The notes: generated by a model from the letters alone, not told the origin. Numbered from the stretch's first letter, positions 1-6,852 are shown. The stretch: DNA of 7,997 bases from Candidatus Krumholzibacteriota bacterium (GCA_030613345.1 JAUWMD010000111.1:1-7997), one strand, 5' to 3'. Numbers and translations are program-made.

Positions 1-2
1 TC

Positions 3-323
3 CCCGGGAAGATCACGATCAGGGAAGGGAGCGATACGAAGGTGATCGCCGACAAGGTCTACACGATAGACGCGGCGCTGAGGTACCTGACTCGCGCGGT
101 TCATCTGAAGGTAGAGGGAGAGAAGATCGGTGATACGGAGATCGAGCAGTTGAGGGATACCATATCACGCTACTCGGGCGAGAAACAGGTGGTGCTTCAC
201 GTAAAGCTCAACGGAGATGGTGAGAGGAAGGTCAGGCCGAGGGCTTTGGGAGTCTCTCCCGGCCTCGAGCTGATCGGAGAACTGCAAAAGATATCGGGGG
301 TGGAGCATGTGGAAGTCTCGTAG
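3..323 (+). CDS. dnaE: DNA polymerase III subunit alpha, C-terminal end (partial at 5')
   Basis: This is the last 106 codons of a gene that begins before the window; the reading frame is open from base 3 to the TAG at 321-323. DnaE is the catalytic subunit of the replicative polymerase. The visible part is not the catalytic core but the C-terminal OB-fold and tail. It shows the OB-strand pattern KITIREGSDTKVIADKVYTI, then the late-domain pattern AVHLKV followed by VVLHVKLNGDGERKVRP. The end, LGVSPGLELIGELQKISG, resembles the R-V-SPELL-L-L-G tail found in many DnaE proteins. An internal GTG at 42 is an ordinary valine codon, not a start. The dnaE-to-accA order downstream supports the call. The family match is from memory of DnaE tails; the upstream catalytic domain cannot be seen. 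Confidence 0.85.
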   Translation, partial: PGKITIREGSDTKVIADKVYTIDAALRYLTRAVHLKVEGEKIGDTEIEQLRDTISRYSGEKQVVLHVKLNGDGERKVRPRALGVSPGLELIGELQKISGVEHVEVS

Positions 324-1080
324 GCCGGTCGTTCTGTCTGTCGCGGTGATAACGGCGGTGATGCTGGCAGCGGGCGGTGCCGGAGCGCAGCTGCTCGAGG
401 ACCTCAAGGTGGTGTCGACGCCGACGGCGGGTCTTATCGGGCACGGGGCATACATGTTCGAGGGCAGGATCGGCCCGGGCAACGACCTCCTCTTCGGCAT
501 GGGGGTCGGATTCCACGACAGGCTCATGGTCGGCCTCTCGTTCGGGCTCCAGAACTTCATCGGCAGGGGAAAGATAGAGGCGAACAACCTGCCCGGTCTG
601 CTGTTGAGGATCAGGGTGATCGAAGAGGGGCTCGCCGGTCCCGCGTTCGCTCTCGGGATCGATACGCAGGGCGAGGGATACTATTTCGACGAGGACGAGA
701 GATACGAGCGCAAATCGCTCGGCGCATACGCCGTGGTGAGCAGGAACTTCGACGCCCGCAGCAACATAGGGCTGCACGGCGGCATCAGCTATTCATTCGA
801 GAACCGGGACGAGGACGGCATTGACCTCTTCGCCGGCACTTCATTTACGATCATTCCCGGGCTGACTCTGCTGCTCGATTACGATGCGGCCTTAAACGAC
901 GACGATCCCGACATCCCGACGACGAGGACGAGGGGCAGGGGGTATCTCGACTGCGGGATCAGGGTCGATTACGGAGAGAACCTCAGGCTGAGGCTCCTGT
1001 TCAAGGACCTTCTCGGGAACTATATTCCGGAGAGCGGTGTGGCCCGTTCGATAGAGATCGTGTATCTGAACTGGTTCTAG
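307..1080 (+). CDS. Exported beta-barrel-like protein of unknown function
   Basis: This 257-residue protein is not recognised as a named family. The N-terminus is a clear Sec signal peptide: charged MWKSRR, a hydrophobic stretch at about 8-22, and a cleavage-like AGGAGAQ near residues 22-28. The mature part alternates short beta-like segments with Gly- and Asp-rich turns (GMGVGFHDRLMVGLSFG, FALGIDTQGEGYY, GLHGGISYSFENRDEDG, GYLDCGIRVDYGENLRLRL). It ends in IEIVYLNWF, and a C-terminal aromatic residue is typical of outer-membrane barrels. The likely location is therefore the outer membrane, with a YjbH-like or general porin-like shape as a loose analogy only. The ATG overlaps the end of dnaE by 17 bases and is preceded by a G-rich Shine-Dalgarno region (296-305), so the two are probably translationally coupled. 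No substrate can be proposed. Confidence 0.8.
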   Translation: MWKSRRPVVLSVAVITAVMLAAGGAGAQLLEDLKVVSTPTAGLIGHGAYMFEGRIGPGNDLLFGMGVGFHDRLMVGLSFGLQNFIGRGKIEANNLPGLLLRIRVIEEGLAGPAFALGIDTQGEGYYFDEDERYERKSLGAYAVVSRNFDARSNIGLHGGISYSFENRDEDGIDLFAGTSFTIIPGLTLLLDYDAALNDDDPDIPTTRTRGRGYLDCGIRVDYGENLRLRLLFKDLLGNYIPESGVARSIEIVYLNWF

Positions 1081-1082
1081 AT

Positions 1083-1105
1083 CGGTCCCGCGGCGAAGCG
1101 GGCCG
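1083..1105 (+). other. GC-rich hairpin just upstream of accA
   Basis: CCCGC at 1087-1091 pairs with GCGGG at 1098-1102 around the loop GGCGAA. If T1086 is bulged, CGG at 1083-1085 also pairs with CCG at 1103-1105, giving 8 bp in total. No T run follows, so it is not a classical intrinsic terminator. The 3' arm abuts the accA Shine-Dalgarno (GGAAAG, 1105-1110). It could modulate accA translation or protect an mRNA end. The pairing is visible; the role is inferred. Confidence 0.35.
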
Positions 1106-1120
1106 GAAAGATGTGATTTG

Positions 1121-2074
1121 ATGGAACAGAGCGGCGCGAGGCTCCTCGAATTCGAGAAGCCGGTCTACGAGCTCCAGGGGAGGATCGACCGGCTCAAAAA
1201 GGAGGGAAAGACCTCCGCCGGCGAGATAGCCGGCCTCGAGCAGCGGCTCGCCGACCTCGAGGGAAAGGTCTACAGGGGGCTTTCCGCGTGGGAGCAGGTC
1301 CAGCTCGCCAGGCATCCCATGCGGCCGACGGCCGTTGATTACATCAGGCTGATGTGTGAGGAGTTCGAGGAGCTCCACGGCGACCGTATCTTCAGGGACG
1401 ATCCGGCCATAGTCGGCGGGATCGCCTCGATGGGCGGCCGCAGGATCATGATCGTCGGTCACGAAAAGGGGCGCAACACGAGGGAGAGGCTGTCGCGGAA
1501 TTTCGGGATGGCCAGCCCCGAGGGATTCAGGAAGACGCTGCGGCTGATGAAGATGGCCGAGAAGTTCGGGATGCCGATACTCTCGATCGTCGATACCCCC
1601 GGTGCCTACCCCGGTGTCGAGGCCGAAGAGAGGGGTCAGCCGAGGGCGATCGCCGACAATCTGCAGCAGGCATTTGATATAGATACCCCCGTAGTCGTCG
1701 TGATAATCGGTGAGGGGGGGAGCGGGGGAGCGCTGGCGCTCGCCGTCGGGGACAGCGTACTGATGCTGGAGCATTCGATATACTCCGTGATCTCTCCGGA
1801 AGGGTGCGCCGCGATCCTGTGGAAGAGCAGGGAAAAGGCGCCCGACGCTGCGGAGGCCCTGCGGCTCACCGCCCGCGACTGCCTCAGGCTCAGGGTGATA
1901 GACAGGATAATCGAGGAACCCCGCGGGGCGGCTCACAGGGACCCGGAGGGAATTGCTCAGAGTGTCCGCGTCGAGGTCCTGGCCGAACTGGAACGAATAG
2001 AGGCCCTCCAGACCGATCTCCTGCTCGAGCGCCGCAGGCAGAGATTCTCCGAGATGGGGGCCGTCGAGGAGTGA
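1121..2074 (+). CDS. accA: Acetyl-CoA carboxylase carboxyltransferase subunit alpha
   Basis: AccA and AccD form the carboxyltransferase that moves the carboxyl group from biotin on AccB to acetyl-CoA, making malonyl-CoA for fatty-acid synthesis in the cytoplasm. The protein is 317 residues, against about 319 in E. coli, and looks full length. The N-terminal coiled-coil-like helix (about 8-55, LLEFEKPVYELQGRIDRL) is followed by the family signature QLARHPMRPTAVDYI (61-75), GHEKGRNTRERLSRNFGM (113-130) and PEGFRKTLRLMKMAEKF (133-149). It also has the crotonase-fold core motifs VDTPGAYPGVEAEERGQ (157-173), IGEGGSGGALA (196-206) and YSVISPEGCAAILWKS (221-236). I chose ATG 1121 rather than the adjacent TTG 1118 because ATG is the stronger start and GGAAAG at 1105-1110 is 10 bases away. 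It follows the barrel gene by 40 bases; accD is not in the window. Confidence 0.97.
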   Translation: MEQSGARLLEFEKPVYELQGRIDRLKKEGKTSAGEIAGLEQRLADLEGKVYRGLSAWEQVQLARHPMRPTAVDYIRLMCEEFEELHGDRIFRDDPAIVGGIASMGGRRIMIVGHEKGRNTRERLSRNFGMASPEGFRKTLRLMKMAEKFGMPILSIVDTPGAYPGVEAEERGQPRAIADNLQQAFDIDTPVVVVIIGEGGSGGALALAVGDSVLMLEHSIYSVISPEGCAAILWKSREKAPDAAEALRLTARDCLRLRVIDRIIEEPRGAAHRDPEGIAQSVRVEVLAELERIEALQTDLLLERRRQRFSEMGAVEE

Positions 2075-2079
2075 CAGGG

Positions 2080-2102
2080 AAGCCGATGGCGATTATCGGC
2101 TT
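2080..2102 (+). promoter_or_regulatory. Perfect inverted repeat after accA, touching the -35 box
   Basis: AAGCCGAT (2080-2087) and ATCGGCTT (2095-2102) form an exact 8-bp inverted repeat separated by 7 bases, starting 6 bases after the accA stop. The right arm shares its last two bases with the -35 hexamer TTGACC (2101-2106). In RNA it could form a hairpin at the accA 3' end; only a TTTT at 2118-2121, well downstream of the stem, follows, so it would be a weak intrinsic terminator. In DNA it has the layout of an operator for a dimeric repressor. The sequence does not decide between the two. Confidence 0.5.
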
Positions 2103-2130
2103 GACCTGAAGGCCTGGTTTTCCTTATACT
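2101..2130 (+). promoter_or_regulatory. Sigma70-type promoter for the trm112-like/porU operon
   Basis: The -35 hexamer is TTGACC (2101-2106; 5 of 6 match TTGACA) and the -10 hexamer is TATACT (2125-2130; 5 of 6 match TATAAT), with an 18-base spacer. Transcription would start near 2136-2138, leaving about 125 bases of leader before the ATG at 2261. It lies in the longest gap of the window, between accA and the next gene. Matches are to the general bacterial consensus; the consensus of this lineage is unknown. Confidence 0.6.
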
Positions 2131-2148
2131 CATAGGGCCAGCTTGAGG

Positions 2149-2171
2149 AGCGGGGAGCGATGATCCCCGCT
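2149..2171 (+). other. Stable leader hairpin
   Basis: AGCGGGGA (2149-2156) pairs perfectly with TCCCCGCT (2164-2171) around a 7-base loop (GCGATGA). It falls entirely within the predicted leader RNA, about 12 bases after the likely transcription start. It is followed by GAAAAATTG rather than a T run, so it is not a terminator on this strand. It could be a 5' stabiliser, a protein or ligand receptor, or the first stem of an attenuator. I do not recognise a known riboswitch class. Confidence 0.5.
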
Positions 2172-2195
2172 GAAAAATTGCTTCTGTGCTGCAGG

Positions 2196-2240
2196 TCCCT
2201 GATGGGAAGTTGGATTTTTCCGTCTTTATCAGGGATTTTT
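2196..2240 (+). terminator. Terminator-like hairpin inside the leader (possible attenuator)
   Basis: TCCCTGAT (2196-2203) pairs exactly with ATCAGGGA (2228-2235), and the stem is followed immediately by TTTTT (2236-2240), the layout of a Rho-independent terminator. The 24-base loop can close partly through GGAA (2205-2208) with TTCC (2218-2221). The 5' arm can instead fold locally, TCCC (2196-2199) with GGGA (2204-2207), which excludes the terminator. Because it lies between the promoter at 2101-2130 and the start codon at 2261, it would cut off the operon transcript at about 100 nt unless readthrough occurs. The long loop makes it weaker than a typical terminator. Confidence 0.55.
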
Positions 2241-2260
2241 CTATGAGGGGGAAAAGGACA

Positions 2261-2431
2261 ATGGTCAAAAAAGATCTGCTAGATATTCTTGCCTGTCCCC
2301 GCTGCAAGGAGAGGGTCTGCCTCAGCGAGGACGGCAGGTGGCTGATCTGCGAGAGCTGCGCAGTGAAATATCCCGTGGAAGAGGATATTCCCATAATGCT
2401 CGTCGAGCGCGCAGAACCTCTCGATGACTGA
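2261..2431 (+). CDS. Trm112/YcaR-like small zinc-ribbon protein
   Basis: This 56-residue protein resembles the Trm112/UPF0434 family (YcaR in E. coli, about 60 residues). The conserved layout is LLDILACPRCK near the start, LICESC in the middle, then YPVEEDIPIML (37-47). Cys12, Cys15, Cys30 and Cys33 form a complete four-cysteine set suited to one zinc ion; as I recall it, E. coli YcaR lacks the second pair. Eukaryotic Trm112 activates methyltransferases; the role of stand-alone bacterial forms is not well established. I chose ATG 2261, with the purine-rich GAGGGGGAAAAGG (2245-2257) as ribosome-binding region. A GTG at 2186 in the same frame would add 25 residues unlike the family and would read through the terminator-like hairpin. 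The next gene starts 21 bases later, so this is the first gene of an operon. Confidence 0.85.
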   Translation: MVKKDLLDILACPRCKERVCLSEDGRWLICESCAVKYPVEEDIPIMLVERAEPLDD

Positions 2432-2452
2432 TTCCCCGCGGAGGCGCAGTCC

Positions 2453-2863
2453 GTGAGCGTATTTACTCATTTTGCCGCCGGAGCGCTGGCCGGCTCGCTT
2501 ATTCCAAATCCGATCGCTGCTCCGCTCGTCGGTCTGGGCAGTCACCTGCTCCTCGATATGATCCCTCACAGGGACTTTGAAGACTATCGCCTTGAGATCG
2601 TGCTGTGGATCGTTGCGATGATCGTACTGTTCGCCGGCGGGGCGTACAGCACAGCCATTGTGCTGTGCGGGCTCTTCGCCGTTCTTCCCGACCTCGAGAA
2701 CCTGCTCTGGAAGACGGGAAAGATCCGTGACGACCAGAAGATATTCCCGGGGCACAGGAAGGGATTTATCAATCACGGAAGAAAGACCGGTGTGTGGAGC
2801 ATCGTCCTGCAGGTTGCCTTTACGGCGGTCGTCATCGTGTGGATGATCAGGAGGAACGGATGA
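2453..2863 (+). CDS. YdjM/DUF457-like integral membrane protein, putative metal-dependent hydrolase
   Basis: This 136-residue protein has about three or four hydrophobic segments (roughly 7-30, 46-63, 64-78 and 113-131) and should be in the inner membrane. It resembles the YdjM/DUF457 group annotated as membrane-bound metal-dependent hydrolases. That group has His and Asp residues near membrane helices; here they are THFAAG (His6), SHLLLDMIPHRD (His31, Asp35, His39, Asp41), LPDLE (Asp80, Glu82), and PGHRKGF with a later NHG (His101, His108). The substrate is unknown. The start is GTG 2453, supported by GGAGG at 2440-2444 with 8 bases of spacing; the adjacent upstream gene ends at 2431. Its TGA overlaps the ATG of the PorU-like gene (ATGA, 2860-2863), so the two are very likely translationally coupled. 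The family call is moderate and the enzymatic activity is not shown. Confidence 0.7.
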   Translation: MSVFTHFAAGALAGSLIPNPIAAPLVGLGSHLLLDMIPHRDFEDYRLEIVLWIVAMIVLFAGGAYSTAIVLCGLFAVLPDLENLLWKTGKIRDDQKIFPGHRKGFINHGRKTGVWSIVLQVAFTAVVIVWMIRRNG

Positions 2864-5800
2864 AGAACCTTTCGATAGTGCTTCTGATCGTCATGCTCGT
2901 TCCGGCAGCCGCCGGGGCGGGAGATTGGCATATCGTCTCGGAGGACGGCGCTGGAATCACCGTCGAGTTCACCACCGGCCGTCCCGCTCTTTCGTTTGCG
3001 GGAAGGGAGGGTGGAGGAAGCGCGATCGTCCGGATACCCGGATTCACGCAGGAGAGGATACCGGGCCTGCCCGTGCTGCCCGTAAAGAGATTTCTCATTG
3101 AAGTGCCGGCTGACCGCGGGATCAGGCTTCAGGTGCTGGACAGCCGTACCGTGCCGATAGAAGGCGCCGTACCTGAAGTCTGGGCCGGCGGTGGCGATCC
3201 CGCCCCTGCAGCATCCAGGGATTTTGCCATGCTCGTGTCGGTGGAGATACTGAGGAAGAGAAGGCTGGCGCTCGTCGACATATATCCTGTTCTTGCCGAT
3301 CCGGAGAACAGGCGCCTGCTCCACGCCGAGAGGATAGCCGTCAGGCTGTCCTGGGATCCCGCTCGGCCAACTTCCGGCAAACGCCGGGCGCCGAGGCCCG
3401 AGGACCGTTACGTCATCGGAGCGGGCAGGTGGCCCGCCGTCGGGGAAAAATCGGCGCTCGAGGCCCCGGGCCAGAGGACCCCTTTCGAGTTTGACCTCTC
3501 CGACAAGTGGCTGAAGCTGACGATGGAGGGTACGGGACTGTACAGGATCTCGTACGAGGACCTGACCAGGATCGGTGTCAATCCGCAGGACATCGATCCG
3601 GCGACCGTCCGTATATTTACCGCCGGCCCGCTGCAGCAGCCCGACAGCACGAGACATGGCGGGAGCTTCGAGGAGGAGTACCACCTCTCCGAGATCGGTC
3701 TCCACTATTCGGGAGAGAATACGGGCTTGATGATGCCCGGCGAGTTTTTCATCTTCTATGGCCTCGGGATACGCGGATGGACCGACCATCTCGATCCTTC
3801 GTCCGACGAGATCCGCTTCTACAAACACAAATATTCCGACAACAACGTATACTGGATGAGCTGGGGCGTTTCATTCGAGGGACAGCCGGCAAGGGTGCAG
3901 AGCAGGGATGTCGCTCCGTCCGGCTCGCCAGACCTCGTCGTCACGACCTATCGTCACCGCGTACACGTCGAGCGGGACGCGCTCTACGATCCGATACACA
4001 CCGACGATTTCTGGTACTGGAGGCGCCTGAACAAGGGCACGACTCTCTTCAACGACAAATTCCAGTGCGTCGACATCGCCGGCGGTGCCGGGATGGTCAG
4101 GACTCTCGGCTACGGCCCATACATATACAACAATAACCTCAACGACGCCGACTGTTTCGTGAACGACGAGTATGCGGGACACATGAGCTGGATAGTCCAT
4201 TCCAACTTCAGGCCGGACACCGTCGAGACGGACGTGAGCTCGATCGTCGAAGGGATTAACAACTTCAAGTTTACCAAGACCTCCGACGACGTGATGTACG
4301 TCCTCTGGTACGAGATATTCTACGACAGGTATCTGAAACCGATCGACGGGAGACTCGATTTCTTCGCGCCGTCCGACATGCGCACCGCCGCTGTCACGAT
4401 GAGCGGGTTCCAGTCGGCGGAGGAGCTGTTCCTGTTCGACGTAACCGCCCATACCGGGCCTGTACGGCTGACCGGATGGCAGAACGACGGGGGTGAAGTA
4501 GTCTTCGAGGACATGCTCGATCCGGTTCCGCTCCACTACCACGCTTCCGCCGCGTCGGGCCTGCTCACGCCGTCGATCGCGATCGAGAGCATGTCGCAGG
4601 GAGTGCTCCCCTCGCTGAGAGACGAGATACCTCCCGACATGATCATAGTCTATCACCGCAACTTCCGGGACGCGGCGAATCGTCTGGCGGCCCACCGCAG
4701 GAACAGACTTCCCCATTCGAACGATCCCGTCGTGAGGGCGGTCGACATCGAGGACGTCTACAACAACTTCTCCGGAGGGATGAAGGATCCGCTGGCAGTC
4801 AGGAACTACCTGAAGTTCCTCTACGACAATTTCAGCGACGGCGGCGCGCCTGTGATAGATTACGCACTGCTCATCGGAAACTGCACCTACGACGCGAGGG
4901 ACATACTCGGCAGGTCGAACGATTTCGTACCGGTCTACATCAACGTGAACTACGAAAACGAGGGAGTCGAGGACGACGATTTCCTCGCCAAGCTCGATAC
5001 AGGCTTCGACAGGATGATCGACGTGGCCGTCGGCAGGATGCCGGTACTCACGCGCAGGGACGCCGACATCTGGATCGATCGAGTGATAAGGCACGAATCG
5101 GGCATCGACAAGGGGACCTGGAAAAACAGGGTGATCATCGTCGCTGACGACGAGAACTCGACGAGCACCAACAGCGATTTCTACTTTACACGGGACGCCG
5201 AATGGATGACGGCCGACGACGGCCCGATCCCGAGATTCGTCGACTACAGCAAGATATACCTGAACAACTATCCGTTTGTCGGGGACCTCAAGCCCGGTGC
5301 GACAAGCGACCTGATCGAGGAATGGTCGAACGGCGCCCTCGTGGTCAACTACGCGGGGCACGGATCGCCTCTGCAGCTCTCCGACGAGAGAGTGTTGCAG
5401 ATGTCCGACCTGTATTCCCTGATGAACGCAGCGAAGCAGCCCCTCTTTCTGGCTTTCTCCTGCACCGTCGGCAACCTGGAATCTCCCTATCAGAGGAGCA
5501 TGGGGCAGGAGATCACCGTCCTCGATGGCGGCGGGGCTATTGCGGCGATCGTGGGAGTAGCTCCGACGATACTGAGACCGAACACGGAGTTGAACTATGT
5601 CTATTTCAATTATCTTTTCACTGGCGGGGACAGCACTGCGACGGAGCCGGTCGGTACCGCCCTGATGATGGCAAAGACCGACGATAAAACATACATGTAC
5701 ACGAGCAACAATGCCAAGTACACGCTGCTCGGCGACCCCGCGTTTACGCTCGCCCTTCCAAGGCATATGGTCGAGCACGATGTCGCCGCCATAGACACGA

Positions 5801-6792
5801 TGAAAACGGGAAACAGGTATACGCTGAGCGGCCGCGTGACGGAGGGAGGAGAACTCCTCTCGACCTTCAACGGCACGGCAGAGATCGTGGTTCAGGAATC
5901 GATGGAGATGATCAGCAAGGACATCATCAACTGGGGCAAAGAGGAGAAACTCGAATACAGGCTTCCCGGCAAGGATATATTCAGGGGCTCGGTCGACGTG
6001 ACTGCCGGCAGGTTCGATCTCGACTTCGTGATACCGGTCAGATGCAGGACGGGGTCGAGGGCGAGGGTCCGCTCGTACGTCAGCGAGGCGGGAGCCGACG
6101 GTGTCGGCGCCGCCGATACACTGGCGATCGTCACATCAGGGACCGTTCCGCCGAACGAGGCCCCGCCAGATATAGACCTATATTTTTCCGGCCAGGCGAC
6201 GAAGGTGAAGAGGGGGGCTATCCTCGTGGCCGAGATATCGGACGATGACGGGATCGCCATCCTCGGCACCGAGCCGCAGAGCTCGATCTTCTTCGAGTTC
6301 GATCGCAGTGGCTATCCGATATTTGTGACGGAATACTTCGAATACGAGCATGGTTCTTCGACGACCGGGCGCGTCGATTATCCCCTTCATCCCGGTTTCG
6401 AGCCCGGCGAGCACTCCGTGATAGTCAGGGCATTCGACAACCTCGGTGAATCGGCGACTGATACCCTTCTCTTCGAAGTCGTTGAGGAGGGCCTCTACAC
6501 GGTGAGCGACGTATTCAACATGCCCAACCCGTTCACGGAATCGACGAATTTCGTGTTTCAGCTGAGCAGCAGGGCCGACGTCATCCTGTGCGTATACAAC
6601 CTCTCCGGCATCGAGATATGGAACGCCGAACTGGCAGCCGAAGAGGGATTCAACAGCATTTACTGGGAGGGAAGGGATTTCATCGGTGATCGGATCGCGA
6701 ATGGCACGTACATCTACGTCCTCGAGGTATCCTTCAGGGATTCCTTCAACCGAAGCGAGACGGTCAGGGGAAAGGCGGTACATCTCAGATAA
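2860..6792 (+). CDS. porU: PorU-like gingipain-family (C25) peptidase, T9SS sortase candidate
   Basis: This is a 1310-residue exported protein. Residues 1-20 are a Sec signal peptide (MKNLSIVLLIVMLVPAAAGA). Residues about 25-165 look like a C25 propeptide (IPGLPVLPVKRFLIEVP). Residues about 210-300 carry the PorU-type segment DKWLKLTMEGTGLYRISYED. The catalytic domain spans about 590-965, with LLIGNCTYDARD (670-681), DVAVGRMPV (721-729), YAGHG (His834) and AFSC (Cys868). The His-Cys gap of 34 residues is close to that of gingipain RgpB. Beta-rich, Ig-like sequence follows (about 970-1210), then a FlgD/T9SS-sorting-like tail (1217-1310) with MPNPF, VYNLSG and WEGRDFIGDRIANGTYIY. In P. gingivalis, PorU cleaves the C-terminal signal of T9SS cargo and links it to A-LPS at the surface. 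I chose ATG 2860 (AGGAGG at 2849-2854) because the upstream extension in this frame lacks a signal peptide. A secreted C25 protease that is itself cargo is the main alternative; the adjacent porV-like gene favours PorU. Confidence 0.85.
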   Translation: MKNLSIVLLIVMLVPAAAGAGDWHIVSEDGAGITVEFTTGRPALSFAGREGGGSAIVRIPGFTQERIPGLPVLPVKRFLIEVPADRGIRLQVLDSRTVPIEGAVPEVWAGGGDPAPAASRDFAMLVSVEILRKRRLALVDIYPVLADPENRRLLHAERIAVRLSWDPARPTSGKRRAPRPEDRYVIGAGRWPAVGEKSALEAPGQRTPFEFDLSDKWLKLTMEGTGLYRISYEDLTRIGVNPQDIDPATVRIFTAGPLQQPDSTRHGGSFEEEYHLSEIGLHYSGENTGLMMPGEFFIFYGLGIRGWTDHLDPSSDEIRFYKHKYSDNNVYWMSWGVSFEGQPARVQSRDVAPSGSPDLVVTTYRHRVHVERDALYDPIHTDDFWYWRRLNKGTTLFNDKFQCVDIAGGAGMVRTLGYGPYIYNNNLNDADCFVNDEYAGHMSWIVHSNFRPDTVETDVSSIVEGINNFKFTKTSDDVMYVLWYEIFYDRYLKPIDGRLDFFAPSDMRTAAVTMSGFQSAEELFLFDVTAHTGPVRLTGWQNDGGEVVFEDMLDPVPLHYHASAASGLLTPSIAIESMSQGVLPSLRDEIPPDMIIVYHRNFRDAANRLAAHRRNRLPHSNDPVVRAVDIEDVYNNFSGGMKDPLAVRNYLKFLYDNFSDGGAPVIDYALLIGNCTYDARDILGRSNDFVPVYINVNYENEGVEDDDFLAKLDTGFDRMIDVAVGRMPVLTRRDADIWIDRVIRHESGIDKGTWKNRVIIVADDENSTSTNSDFYFTRDAEWMTADDGPIPRFVDYSKIYLNNYPFVGDLKPGATSDLIEEWSNGALVVNYAGHGSPLQLSDERVLQMSDLYSLMNAAKQPLFLAFSCTVGNLESPYQRSMGQEITVLDGGGAIAAIVGVAPTILRPNTELNYVYFNYLFTGGDSTATEPVGTALMMAKTDDKTYMYTSNNAKYTLLGDPAFTLALPRHMVEHDVAAIDTMKTGNRYTLSGRVTEGGELLSTFNGTAEIVVQESMEMISKDIINWGKEEKLEYRLPGKDIFRGSVDVTAGRFDLDFVIPVRCRTGSRARVRSYVSEAGADGVGAADTLAIVTSGTVPPNEAPPDIDLYFSGQATKVKRGAILVAEISDDDGIAILGTEPQSSIFFEFDRSGYPIFVTEYFEYEHGSSTTGRVDYPLHPGFEPGEHSVIVRAFDNLGESATDTLLFEVVEEGLYTVSDVFNMPNPFTESTNFVFQLSSRADVILCVYNLSGIEIWNAELAAEEGFNSIYWEGRDFIGDRIANGTYIYVLEVSFRDSFNRSETVRGKAVHLR

Positions 6793-6822
6793 CCGTTTGT
6801 TAAAAAAATGTTTATCACGACG

Positions 6823-6836
6823 GGAAAGCGTTTTCC
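6823..6836 (+). other. Small hairpin downstream of porU
   Basis: GGAAA (6823-6827) pairs with TTTCC (6832-6836) around the 4-base loop GCGT. It is short and no T run follows, so it is a poor candidate for an intrinsic terminator. No other terminator is visible between porU and porV; readthrough into porV is plausible. Confidence 0.25.
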
Positions 6837-6852
6837 GGCACGGGCAAAATGC

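Noticed and set aside
1001..1936. A 311-codon open frame on the - strand across accA
   Set aside because: It is antisense to a certain accA and its translation is low-complexity Pro/Arg/Leu-rich sequence with no family features.
2149..2240. Fluoride-type or other known riboswitch, or 4.5S/SRP RNA, in the leader
   Set aside because: Fragments such as GCGATGATC, CTGATGGG and GCAGGTCC recall parts of these RNAs, but the conserved cores and their order are missing, so no known class can be claimed.
2186..2260. GTG start giving a longer Trm112-like protein
   Set aside because: The 25 added residues do not resemble the family, whose members begin just before the LLDILACP-type motif, and the extension runs across the terminator-like hairpin.
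2794..2859. A 22-codon upstream extension of the PorU-like gene
   Set aside because: The extension lies inside the YdjM-like gene and has no signal peptide; ATG 2860 has AGGAGG at 2849-2854, an ATGA overlap and a typical Sec signal right after it.
3871..5778. A 635-codon open frame on the - strand inside the PorU-like gene
   Set aside because: It lies wholly within a gene with strong C25 motifs and a good start; its translation is rich in Val, Arg, His and Asp with no recognisable domain, as expected for an antisense shadow in GC-rich coding DNA.
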